This document shows, piece after piece, positions 17,628-25,693 of a stretch of DNA of 54,168 nt. The notes beneath the pieces were generated by a model. That model was not told the DNA's origin. It saw only the letters and a list, made by a program, of their open reading frames with translations, and ran no database searches. Origin of the DNA: Flavobacteriaceae bacterium (GTDB lineage Bacteria; Bacteroidota; Bacteroidia; Flavobacteriales; Flavobacteriaceae); NCBI GenBank assembly GCA_017858055.1, contig JAFMCA010000012.1, forward strand, positions 1 to 54,168, written 5' to 3'. Each line of letters starts with the position of its first letter. Positions within the stretch are counted from its first letter, which is position 1. Both the position numbers and the translations under genes were made by a program.

Positions 17628-18815
17628 TTAAACCTCCAAAGCGGCAATACCAGGTAGGGTTTTGCCTTCTAGACTTTCTAACATGGCACCCCCTCCTGTA
17701 CTAATATAACTCATTTTGGACGCCAAGCCAAATTGCTTCACTGCAGCAACTGAATCTCCGCCGCCAACTAGGGAAAATGCACCTGACTTAGTCGCTTCTC
17801 CGATAGACTCCCCGATAGCGATAGTTCCTTTAGCAAAATTCGGGAATTCAAATACCCCAAGTGGGCCGTTCCACAATATGGTTTTACATTTTAGTATCAA
17901 TTGGTGAAACTGTTCTCTGCTTTTTGGACCGGCGTCAAGGCCTTCCCATCCGTCAGGAATACTGCTGCTTTCAAAAAGTTGCTGATTCGCATCATTGCTA
18001 AAGTCATCTCCAGCGACAACATCAACAGGTAAATGTATGGTTACTCCTTTTTGTTTTGCTTTTTCTAAAAGCCCCAAAGCATAATCGCAGTAGTCTGGTT
18101 CACAAATTGAATTTCCTACGGTACCCCCAAGGGCTTTTGTAAAAGTATAGACCATTCCTCCTCCAAGGATGAGGTGATCTACTTTATCCAAAAGGGTTTC
18201 TATTATTGTTATTTTAGAGGATACTTTGGCGCCTCCTAAAATTGCTAGAATAGGTACTTCTCCATTTTTCAGGACTTTATCAATCGCCTCAACTTCTTTT
18301 GCAAGAAGCTCCCCGAAACATTTCTTTTCGTTAAAGTATTTAGCGATAATTGTGGTAGAAGCATGAGCACGGTGTGCTGTACCAAAGGCATCGTTTACAT
18401 AAACAGTCCCTAATTGTGCCAACTGCTTAGAAAAGTTCTCGTCTCCAGCTGTTTCTTCTTCATGATATCTCAAGTTTTCCATCAACAAAACCTGCCCTGG
18501 TTTCAATGCTGCAGCTTTTGCCTCTGCTTTTTCGCCTACTACCGTTTCACTAAATTGAACCTCTGTGCCTAAAATTTTGGATACTTCAGGAACGATATGC
18601 TTTAGAGATAGTTTCGGGTCATTGCCTTTGGGTCTTCCTAAATGAGATAAAAGAACACAGCTCCCTCCATGGGATAAGATATAATCGATTGTTGGTTTGG
18701 CTGCTTCAATTCTAGTTTTGTCGGTAACCTGAAGGTTTTCATCTAGAGGAACATTAAAATCGACACGAATTATTGCTCTTTGATTTTCAAAATTTTGGTT
18801 TTCTAAAAGGCGCAT
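17628..18815 (-). CDS. pgk: Phosphoglycerate kinase
   Basis: This glycolytic enzyme converts 1,3-bisphosphoglycerate and ADP to 3-phosphoglycerate and ATP. The 395 residues include [10 protein letters not shown] (about 17-26), [10 protein letters not shown] (about 54-63), [12 protein letters not shown] (about 200-211) and the ATP-binding [13 protein letters not shown] near 365. The longest ORF starts at TTG 18833, which lies inside the -7 element TATTTTTG, so ATG 18815 (MRLLENQNF) is used. The DUF4837 lipoprotein gene follows 26 nt downstream. Confidence 0.97.
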   Translation of the reverse strand: MRLLENQNFENQRAIIRVDFNVPLDENLQVTDKTRIEAAKPTIDYILSHGGSCVLLSHLGRPKGNDPKLSLKHIVPEVSKILGTEVQFSETVVGEKAEAKAAALKPGQVLLMENLRYHEEETAGDENFSKQLAQLGTVYVNDAFGTAHRAHASTTIIAKYFNEKKCFGELLAKEVEAIDKVLKNGEVPILAILGGAKVSSKITIIETLLDKVDHLILGGGMVYTFTKALGGTVGNSICEPDYCDYALGLLEKAKQKGVTIHLPVDVVAGDDFSNDANQQLFESSSIPDGWEGLDAGPKSREQFHQLILKCKTILWNGPLGVFEFPNFAKGTIAIGESIGEATKSGAFSLVGGGDSVAAVKQFGLASKMSYISTGGGAMLESLEGKTLPGIAALEV

Positions 18816-18830
18816 TGTTGAAATTTTTGG

Positions 18831-18838
18831 CAAAAATA
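18831..18838 (-). promoter_or_regulatory. -7 promoter element of pgk
   Basis: The minus strand reads TATTTTTG, 15 nt before the chosen ATG. The TTG of the element is in frame with pgk. Confidence 0.6.
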
Positions 18839-18920
18839 CAATATTACCAATGCTTCACCTACATTTTTTAAAGAACTTAAAAGTTCAATCAAAAAATAAA
18901 AGAGAAATGTATCTTTACTC

Positions 18921-20036
18921 ATGATTTGGAAAGACGTCGTCGGTCAGGAGCAGACAAAAAAGCATTTAGAATATCTTATTTCATCTAGTCAAGTTCCTCA
19001 TGCTCAGATTTTTACTTCACAATCTGGTTATGGGAATTTGCCCTTAGCCATATCCTTTTCTTTAGCACTTCTCGGCAAAGAAGTTGATCCCAAAGCAGAC
19101 GAACTTTTAGGTAAAGCTTCTCAAAATCCCGATTTACATTTTTTATATCCTGTCGTAAAAAGAGGGTCTGAAACGGTAGCCTATTCCAGTGATTATGCCA
19201 AGGAATGGTTTTCGTTTTTAGATCAACATCCCTACGGGGATTATACCGATTGGTTTGATTACATTGAAGTTGGAAATAAACAAGGGGTAATTGGCGTTCC
19301 GGAAATTGAAAAATTACATCATACCCTTTATCTTAAGGCTTTTGGCGGAGGGAATAAGGTCTGTATTCTCTGGGGTCTTGAAAAATTAAATGCTGCCGGG
19401 TCGAATGCCTTTTTAAAACTCTTAGAGGAGCCTCCAAAAAACACCTTTTTTATTTTGTTGTGTGAGTCAAACGAAAGCATTTTGCCTACTGTTTTATCCC
19501 GTTGTCAAGAAATAAATTTAGGACCTATTGAAGAAGAGGCTCTGATTAAACAAATACCCGATACGCATCCCAATAAAAAACAAATGCTCGTTCAAGCAAA
19601 TGGAAGTTTAAGAAAACTTAAGAAACTTCTATCGTCCGATGAAAATAGAGAATATGAAACACTTCTTGTTGAAGGGTTACGTTATGCCTTTAAGGCAAAG
19701 GGAAATCAAAAGATCGTCATCGATTTAATGCGTTGGGCGAATGAACTTGCTGTTTTAGGGAGAGAAAAGCAAAAGGCCTTTTTGAGTTTTGGAATTCAAA
19801 TGTTAAGAGATGCCTTTCTAACAAATTACCACTCAATTTCTCTAGTTCATTATCAATCTGACATTGATTTTGATATTAAGAAACTTGCTCCATTTGTGCA
19901 TACTACAAATGTGGTTTCATTAATCGAATTATTTGAAGAACATCATTACTACATTCAGCGAAATGCAAACGCTAAGATGCTTTTTGCTGAAATGGCACTT
20001 CAGCTCACCCGGCTGATTAATACCCCTGCGGCCTAA
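18921..20036 (+). CDS. holB: DNA polymerase III clamp-loader subunit delta'
   Basis: This 371-residue AAA+ clamp-loader protein starts IWKDVVGQEQTKKHLEYLI, typical of delta'. The Walker A region is degenerate (SQSGYGNLPLAI, near residue 34), as expected for a subunit that does not bind ATP. The sensor/arginine-finger region appears as LLEEPPKNTFFILLCESNE...LPTVLSRCQ (about 165-195), with the SRC motif kept. Zinc-binding cysteines of E. coli delta' are not evident. It ends in a 4-nt overlap with the convergent methyltransferase gene. Confidence 0.88.
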   Translation: MIWKDVVGQEQTKKHLEYLISSSQVPHAQIFTSQSGYGNLPLAISFSLALLGKEVDPKADELLGKASQNPDLHFLYPVVKRGSETVAYSSDYAKEWFSFLDQHPYGDYTDWFDYIEVGNKQGVIGVPEIEKLHHTLYLKAFGGGNKVCILWGLEKLNAAGSNAFLKLLEEPPKNTFFILLCESNESILPTVLSRCQEINLGPIEEEALIKQIPDTHPNKKQMLVQANGSLRKLKKLLSSDENREYETLLVEGLRYAFKAKGNQKIVIDLMRWANELAVLGREKQKAFLSFGIQMLRDAFLTNYHSISLVHYQSDIDFDIKKLAPFVHTTNVVSLIELFEEHHYYIQRNANAKMLFAEMALQLTRLINTPAA

Positions 20037-20875
20037 CTTTTCTTTTTAAAAATAAAAATATTGGAGGAATAATCTTTTGTGCTAAAAGCAGCGAAATTAG
20101 AGAGCAATCCGATTCCCAATCCCCGTATCAAGGGAAAAGAATTTCCTTGATATTTTTCGGATAAATAAGAAATATAAAAAGCATCAAACCAAAGTGGCTT
20201 TTGGACAACTTGAGTAAAACCAAAAGTTTCAAGGAGCTGTTTCAAGCCCATAGGGGTGAAGTGCCACAAGTGTCTAGGTACATCAAGGGCAGCCCAATGC
20301 TCAGCATAATAGGTCGCATCATAACTGTGGAAATTAGGCACTGCTACGACCAGTAAGCCATTGCTATTCAGCAACTTATGAAGTTTTTGAAGTGTGCTCT
20401 CTAGATCGGGAATGTGTTCTAAAGCATGCCAAAGGCTTATCGTAGAATACTGAATTCCATTGGGTATATCCTCTACACTTAAATACGAATTGATTCCCTT
20501 TGAGGTACAGCTCTGTTTTGCGGTTGGGTTCGGTTCTACAACACTTGTATTAAAACCATATTTAGAAAGGTTATTTGCAAATTCGCCTATCCCACCTCCT
20601 ACATCAAGAAGAGTTCTTCCTAGGCTGTATTTTTGAATAAGTTTTCTTTTGTATGTAAACATTATTCCTTGAACCAAAGAATACAAAAACCCTGTAATAC
20701 CCTCTCTTTTAGTTTGATGAGAAGTATACTGGTCTTTAGGATAGTATTGGTCAAGGTTAAGCCCTAAAGGGAACACCGTCTTGGCAAATCCTTGTTTAGC
20801 ATCCCATTGGATTGTAAATGATTGTCCTGAAACAAGATGGTCTTTGGCTTTAAAATGTTGTCGCTTATTGTTCAT
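20033..20875 (-). CDS. Class I SAM-dependent methyltransferase
   Basis: This 280-residue Rossmann methyltransferase has SAM motif I LLDVGGGIGEFANNL (about residues 89-103), the acidic residue of motif II in SVVEPN near 112, and HALEHIPD near 152. The first 80 residues look like a substrate-binding or zinc-less version of the N-terminal region seen in sugar/small-molecule methyltransferases. Substrate is unknown. A perfect parS palindrome sits 3 nt before its start codon, where a ribosome-binding site would be, so ParB could affect its expression. Confidence 0.82.
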   Translation of the reverse strand: MNNKRQHFKAKDHLVSGQSFTIQWDAKQGFAKTVFPLGLNLDQYYPKDQYTSHQTKREGITGFLYSLVQGIMFTYKRKLIQKYSLGRTLLDVGGGIGEFANNLSKYGFNTSVVEPNPTAKQSCTSKGINSYLSVEDIPNGIQYSTISLWHALEHIPDLESTLQKLHKLLNSNGLLVVAVPNFHSYDATYYAEHWAALDVPRHLWHFTPMGLKQLLETFGFTQVVQKPLWFDAFYISYLSEKYQGNSFPLIRGLGIGLLSNFAAFSTKDYSSNIFIFKKKS

Positions 20876-20878
20876 AGA

Positions 20879-20894
20879 TGTTTCACGTGAAACA
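20879..20894. promoter_or_regulatory. parS site (ParB/Spo0J-binding palindrome), perfect
   Basis: TGTTTCACGTGAAACA is a perfect 16-bp palindrome and the canonical chromosomal parS sequence conserved across bacterial phyla. It fills most of the 26-bp gap between the mnmG stop (20902) and the methyltransferase ATG (20875). parS sites load ParB clamps and cluster near replication origins. parA and parB are not in the window. Confidence 0.92.
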
Positions 20895-20901
20895 ATTCCA
20901 T

Positions 20902-22773
20902 TTAGCGCCCCATGGAAACTAAAAGTACGCTAATATCACTCGGGTTAATTCCACTTATTCTTGACGCTTGACCTAAAGTTGAGGGTTGTAATTTATTAAG
21001 TTTTTCCTTCGCTTCATAAGATAGGGAGGCAAGGGAATCATAATCAAAAGACAGGGGTATTTTAATGTTTTCTAGACGTTTTAACTTGTCCGCGTTCTTC
21101 CTTTCTTTATCGATATATCCTGCATATTTGATTTCTATTTCGGCTTGCTCAAATACTTCATCTTCTATCCCTTGATCCTCCATAAAAATAGAAATCGCTT
21201 CAAATTGGTATAAATCCTGTCTGTTTATATTGGGTCTAGACAAAAGTTTAGAAAATTTATCTGTTTGTGAAACGATCACATCGTTTTTCATTTCCAGCAG
21301 TTGATTTGCTCTATTCAAATCGTAACTGGTTTTCTTTAAATGCTCAACGGTAGCACTACTAAGACGCTGTTTACGCTCTACACGGTCCAACCGCTCTTTG
21401 GAAACTAAGCCCAATTGAAAAGCTTTGGGGGTTAGCCTTTGGTCCGCATTGTCTTGGCGTAATAGGGTACGGTACTCGGCTCTTGAAGTAAACATACGAT
21501 AAGGCTCTTCTGTGCCTTTTAAAATGAGGTCGTCAATTAAAACTCCAATATAAGCCTCTTCTCTGCCCAAAACGAAAGGAGTTTCATCAACACATTTTTG
21601 GTGTGCGTTGATTCCCGCTATGATCCCCTGAGCTGCAGCTTCCTCATAGCCTGTGGTACCATTAATTTGACCTGCAAAAAATAAATTCTGTATTTGCTTC
21701 GTCTCCAGGCTATGAAACAATTGAGTGGGTTGAAAATAATCGTATTCAATCGCATAACCCGGTCTAAAAAATTTGACGTTCTCAAATCCACGAACCTGTT
21801 TTAAGGCTTTATATTGAATGTCATCTGGGAGGGACGTTGAGAATCCATTTACATAAACCTCTACGGTATTCCACCCTTCTGGCTCTACAAAAATTTGATG
21901 CTGAGATTTGTCGCTAAAGCGATTGATCTTGTCTTCGATTGAAGGACAATACCGCGGCCCGGTGCTTTTTATCGAGCCATTAAACATAGGAGAGCGATCA
22001 AAACCTGTGCGCAATAGATCATGTACCTCAAGATTGGTATGGGTAATGTAGCAGCTGATCTGCTTTGTCAATGGTTGTGTATGATCGGTATAGGAAAATT
22101 TTTGTGGGTTTTCGTCCCCAGGTTGTTCAAGCATTTTAGAATAATCAAGAGAACGACCGTCAACCCTTGGAGGAGTTCCTGTTTTCATTCTTCCTGATGA
22201 AAATCCCAAATTCTCCAAAGCAGCAGTTAGTCCATAGGATGCCTTTTCGCCCGCTCTTCCTCCGCCAAAGTTTTTCTCTCCAATATGTATAAGCCCGTTC
22301 AGAAATGTTCCGTTAGTCAAAATAACTGTCTTGCTGTATATTTTTAATCCCAAAGAGGTAATTACCCCTAGAACTTGTTCGTTTTGAACGATAAGATCCA
22401 CAACTGTATCTTGATAAAAATCAAGGTTTGGTGTGTTTTCTAGGAGCGCTCTCCATTCAAGCGTAAAAAGACTTCGATCTGACTGAACTCTTGGACTCCA
22501 CATTGCTGGACCTTTCGACTGATTCAACATTTTAAATTGGATCGCGCTTCGATCTGAAACAATTCCTGAGTATCCCCCCAAGGCATCAATTTCTCTAACA
22601 ATTTGTCCTTTAGCTATTCCACCCATAGCTGGATTGCATGACATTTGTGCGACGTTTTGGAGGTTCATGGTTATCAAAAGGGTGTGCGACCCTAGGTTTG
22701 CTGCAGCTGCTGCTGCCTCACAACCCGCGTGTCCAGCACCTACTACAATTACGTCAAATTTTGAATCAAACAT
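20902..22773 (-). CDS. mnmG: tRNA uridine 5-carboxymethylaminomethyl modification enzyme MnmG
   Basis: MnmG (GidA), with MnmE, installs the cmnm5 group on the wobble uridine of several tRNAs, using FAD and folate. The 623 residues start with the FAD dinucleotide fold VVGAGHAGCEAAAAAANLG (about 10-28), followed by MSCNPAMGGIAKG (about 44-56), GTFLNGLIHIG (about 155-165), and the C-terminal helical domain ending RISGINPSDISVLLV. Length is normal. It overlaps the ybeY stop by 8 nt and is flanked on both sides by parS sites. Confidence 0.97.
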   Translation of the reverse strand: MFDSKFDVIVVGAGHAGCEAAAAAANLGSHTLLITMNLQNVAQMSCNPAMGGIAKGQIVREIDALGGYSGIVSDRSAIQFKMLNQSKGPAMWSPRVQSDRSLFTLEWRALLENTPNLDFYQDTVVDLIVQNEQVLGVITSLGLKIYSKTVILTNGTFLNGLIHIGEKNFGGGRAGEKASYGLTAALENLGFSSGRMKTGTPPRVDGRSLDYSKMLEQPGDENPQKFSYTDHTQPLTKQISCYITHTNLEVHDLLRTGFDRSPMFNGSIKSTGPRYCPSIEDKINRFSDKSQHQIFVEPEGWNTVEVYVNGFSTSLPDDIQYKALKQVRGFENVKFFRPGYAIEYDYFQPTQLFHSLETKQIQNLFFAGQINGTTGYEEAAAQGIIAGINAHQKCVDETPFVLGREEAYIGVLIDDLILKGTEEPYRMFTSRAEYRTLLRQDNADQRLTPKAFQLGLVSKERLDRVERKQRLSSATVEHLKKTSYDLNRANQLLEMKNDVIVSQTDKFSKLLSRPNINRQDLYQFEAISIFMEDQGIEDEVFEQAEIEIKYAGYIDKERKNADKLKRLENIKIPLSFDYDSLASLSYEAKEKLNKLQPSTLGQASRISGINPSDISVLLVSMGR

Positions 22774-23191
22774 GTTTTTTTTGTTTCACGTGGAACAAAT
22801 GTATAAACTTATCTTCAAGCTGCCTCATTATGGTTTTTTTGTCTTTGGTATCGTCTTTATAGCCCATACAATGTAAAACTCCATGAATTAAGACTCTAAG
22901 GGTCTCATTTTCAATTGTTTGTGATTCGTCTTCTGCTGACAGGGCTACAGCCCACATAGAAACAAAAAATTCTGCTTTAAGCGATTGTCCTGAACTGTAG
23001 TCAAAGCTAATGATGTCGGTGTGGGTGTTATGCTTCAAATAATTTTGATTGATTTCAAGCATTTTCTCTTGAGATACAAAATTATAGTGTAAGGTATCTA
23101 TAGAAAATCCATAGGACAACACAAATTCTTCAAGGAGTGAAGAAATTTCCTCTTTGTCTAAAAATTCGGGTATGTGTTGAAAATGTATAAT
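22766..23191 (-). CDS. ybeY: Endoribonuclease YbeY (16S rRNA maturation)
   Basis: YbeY is a zinc RNase for 16S rRNA 3' maturation and ribosome quality control. The motif HGVLHCMGYKDD (near residue 107) supplies two His ligands; the third His of HxxxHxxGYxH is Asp here, as in other Bacteroidota. No ATG, GTG or TTG lies in frame between the promoter element at 23206-23213 and the conserved region. By homology the protein should begin (M)IHFQHIPEF, implying an ATT start at 23191. The upstream ORF extension (to 23350) runs antisense through gltX and is not credible. The last codons encode a parS site. Confidence 0.85.
   Translation of the reverse strand: MIHFQHIPEFLDKEEISSLLEEFVLSYGFSIDTLHYNFVSQEKMLEINQNYLKHNTHTDIISFDYSSGQSLKAEFFVSMWAVALSAEDESQTIENETLRVLIHGVLHCMGYKDDTKDKKTIMRQLEDKFIHLFHVKQKKHV
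22782..22797. promoter_or_regulatory. parS site inside the 3' end of ybeY
   Basis: TGTTTCACGTGGAACA fits the degenerate parS consensus TGTTNCACGTGNAACA, with the CACGTG core and both half-site ends intact. On the minus strand it encodes the YbeY tail residues LFHVKQ and lies 8 bp upstream of the mnmG start. It is 1.9 kb from the perfect site at 20879. Confidence 0.88.
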
Positions 23192-23205
23192 GACAATTCT
23201 TTTTG

Positions 23206-23213
23206 CAAATATA
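23206..23213 (-). promoter_or_regulatory. -7 promoter element of ybeY-mnmG
   Basis: The minus strand reads TATATTTG, 14 nt before the proposed ATT start at 23191. It is divergent from the gltX promoter 43 bp away. Confidence 0.6.
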
Positions 23214-23256
23214 AAGTATTTGTGAAGCGCATCAGGGCGAAATACGGATAAGCTAC

Positions 23257-23264
23257 TATCTTTG
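23257..23264 (+). promoter_or_regulatory. -7 promoter element of gltX
   Basis: TATCTTTG lies 9 nt before the ATG at 23274. The TTG at 23262-23264 opens the longest ORF but belongs to the promoter. Confidence 0.65.
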
Positions 23265-23273
23265 CAGAAAAAA

Positions 23274-24767
23274 ATGAAGACACGTGTTCGCTTTGCACCC
23301 AGTCCTACCGGTCCCTTACATATTGGTGGTCTTAGAACAGCACTGTTCAATTATTTGTTTGCTAGAAAAAATAACGGGGTCTTTATTCTTCGAGTTGAGG
23401 ACACCGACCAAAACCGATATGTGGAAGGAAGCGAGGCTTACATTCAAAAGTCATTAGAGTGGGCTGGTATGGTTCCTGATGAAGGACCTTTTAATGGAGG
23501 GGAATTTGGTCCCTACCGTCAAAGTGAAAGAAAAGAAATTTATAAAGAATACATCGATCTTTTAATTCAAAAAGGGGGAGCATATTACGCTTTTGACAAG
23601 ACAGAGGACTTATCGAATGAAAGAGCTGCTGCAGAAAGCGAAGGACGAACTTTTCTATACGGAGCTCAAAATCGAATGCTGTTTGATAACAGTCTAAATT
23701 TAAGCCCAGAAGAAACCGCTGAAAAGATAAAAGGGGATTACGTTGTCCGTCTTAAAGTGGAGCCTGGTCAGAACGTTACTGTTTTCGATGAAATACGAGG
23801 AACTATCCATTTAGACTCCAGCTTACTCGACGATAAAATACTAATGAAAAGCGATGGTATGCCGACCTATCACTTCGCCAATGTGGTAGATGATCATTTG
23901 ATGCAAATAAGTTGTGTCATTCGCGGTGAAGAATGGTTGCCCTCCCTGCCAATCCATCAACTAATTTATAATGCTTTTGGTTGGAAAGAACCTAAATTTA
24001 TGCACTTGCCCCTGATTTTAAAACCTTCTGGAAAAGGAAAGCTATCCAAAAGGGATGGTGATAAAGACGGATTTCCAGTATTTCCAATGCAATGGGATGA
24101 AAACAGTTCGGGCTTTAAAGAAAAAGGGTTTATCGCTTCTGGTTTTATAAATTATTTGGCGTTGTTGGGATGGAATAGTGGAACAGAACAAGAAATCTTT
24201 ACTATGGCTGAGCTTGAAAAGCTATTTAATTTAGAGGGGATCCAAAAGGGTGGGGCTCGATTTGATTATGAAAAAGCAAAATGGGTGAATCACCAACATC
24301 TTCAGCTTTTAGAGGCTAAAACATTAGTTCAAGAAGCGGCTGTTCAAGAGCAATTAATAGGAATCGATCCTAATAAACATATCGATTTAATTAAATTATT
24401 AAAAGAACGTCTGTTTACAATTAACGATTTGAAAGAAGAGGTGCATTGGGTAAAAGCGCCCTTTCCTATGGACGAAAAAATAGCGTCTAAGTTAAGTTCA
24501 AAAAACCCTCAAAACCTATTGAAAGAAATCTCCAATAATATAGAAACCATGGAGGAGCTTTCTGATTTAAAGGAGCGCCTTATGACCTGGTCTAAAGAAA
24601 ATGAAATTCCCGTGGGAATTCTTATGCAGTCCTTAAGAATGGCTCTAGTAGGTAAGCTTACTGGTCCAGATCTTTTTGAGATTTGTAAAGTTTTGGGGAA
24701 AGACGTAACTTTAAAAAGAATAGATCAAGCCATTTCATATTTTAACCTAAAATCTAAATCCCTATGA
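23274..24767 (+). CDS. gltX: Glutamate-tRNA ligase
   Basis: This class I aminoacyl-tRNA synthetase charges tRNA-Glu. The 497 residues start MKTRVRFAPSPTGPLHIGG, containing the HIGH-type motif (HIGG), and carry the KMSKS equivalent KLSKRDG near residue 253. The C-terminal helical domain recognises the anticodon. Start ATG 23274 was preferred over TTG 23262 because the latter is in the -7 element. The SPFH gene overlaps its stop by 4 nt (ATGA). Confidence 0.97.
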   Translation: MKTRVRFAPSPTGPLHIGGLRTALFNYLFARKNNGVFILRVEDTDQNRYVEGSEAYIQKSLEWAGMVPDEGPFNGGEFGPYRQSERKEIYKEYIDLLIQKGGAYYAFDKTEDLSNERAAAESEGRTFLYGAQNRMLFDNSLNLSPEETAEKIKGDYVVRLKVEPGQNVTVFDEIRGTIHLDSSLLDDKILMKSDGMPTYHFANVVDDHLMQISCVIRGEEWLPSLPIHQLIYNAFGWKEPKFMHLPLILKPSGKGKLSKRDGDKDGFPVFPMQWDENSSGFKEKGFIASGFINYLALLGWNSGTEQEIFTMAELEKLFNLEGIQKGGARFDYEKAKWVNHQHLQLLEAKTLVQEAAVQEQLIGIDPNKHIDLIKLLKERLFTINDLKEEVHWVKAPFPMDEKIASKLSSKNPQNLLKEISNNIETMEELSDLKERLMTWSKENEIPVGILMQSLRMALVGKLTGPDLFEICKVLGKDVTLKRIDQAISYFNLKSKSL

Positions 24768-25693
24768 TTACCTATATCCTTCTCGCGCTTGCTGTACTTC
24801 TAATTCTTTCTGGTCTTTTTGTAGTAAAACAACAAACTGCGGCTGTAATCGAACGATTTGGAAAGTTTTTAGCAATCCGTCAGTCTGGTTTACATCTAAA
24901 AATTCCATTTATTGATCGAATTTCTGGAAGAATAAGCCTTCGTATTTTACAATTAGACGTAATCGTTGAGACCAAAACCAAGGACGATGTTTTTGTAAAA
25001 CTTAAAGTCTCTGTGCAATATCAAGTGGTCCAGGAGCGGGTGTATGACGCCTTTTATAAACTGGATTACCCTCAAGATCAGATCACTTCCTATGTTTTTG
25101 ATGTCGTACGTGCCGTTGTCCCTAAGATGAAATTGGATGATGTTTTTGAGAAAAAAGACGATATCGCAATTGCGGTAAAAAGTGAATTAAATGATGCTAT
25201 GACCAACTACGGTTATGATATTATTAAAGCATTAGTTACAGATATTGATCCCGATGGAGAAGTAAAAAATGCCATGAATAGAATTAATGCTGCTGAACGC
25301 AAAAAAGTTGCCGCTCAATATGAGGGGGATGCAGAGCGCATCTTGATTGTTGAGAAAGCTAAAGCCGAGGCGGAAAGCAAACGTTTACAAGGTCAGGGAA
25401 TTGCAGATCAACGGCGTGAGATTGCACGCGGACTAGAAGAGTCCGTGGATGTACTAAATGGGGTTGGTATTAATTCTCAAGAGGCTTCCGCTCTAATTGT
25501 AGTCACTCAGCATTACGATACTTTACAGTCAATAGGCGAAAGCACTAACAGCAATTTGATCTTGCTACCCAATTCCCCTCAGGCAGGAAGTGATATGCTC
25601 AACAATATGGTGGCATCATTTACGGCTAGTAACCAAATTGGGGAAGCCATGAAAGCACAAAATCTGAAGAAAGATAACGATCCAAAAAGTTAA
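24764..25693 (+). CDS. SPFH domain / band 7 (stomatin-like) protein
   Basis: This 309-residue protein has one N-terminal membrane helix (about residues 2-22) and an SPFH/band-7 domain (about 23-190, including QTAAVIERFGKFLAIRQSGLH), followed by an Ala/Glu/Lys/Arg-rich coiled coil (about 170-225). It resembles the QmcA/stomatin group, which forms large membrane rings and modulates proteases or lipid domains. The start overlaps gltX by 4 nt, so the two are likely cotranscribed. Its end overlaps the convergent glnS stop by 4 nt. Confidence 0.88.
   Translation: MITYILLALAVLLILSGLFVVKQQTAAVIERFGKFLAIRQSGLHLKIPFIDRISGRISLRILQLDVIVETKTKDDVFVKLKVSVQYQVVQERVYDAFYKLDYPQDQITSYVFDVVRAVVPKMKLDDVFEKKDDIAIAVKSELNDAMTNYGYDIIKALVTDIDPDGEVKNAMNRINAAERKKVAAQYEGDAERILIVEKAKAEAESKRLQGQGIADQRREIARGLEESVDVLNGVGINSQEASALIVVTQHYDTLQSIGESTNSNLILLPNSPQAGSDMLNNMVASFTASNQIGEAMKAQNLKKDNDPKS

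Noticed and set aside
18910-18917. TATCTTTA as promoter of holB
   Set aside because: Only 3 nt before the ATG; a transcript from it would begin at or inside the start codon, so I did not list it.
22634-22876. Plus-strand ORFs opposite mnmG/ybeY
   Set aside because: Antisense shadows of conserved genes; composition reflects the opposite reading frames.
23272-23290. CACGTG at the gltX start as parS
   Set aside because: Flanking bases (AAGA, TTCG) do not match the half-sites; it encodes the normal TRVRF start of GltX.
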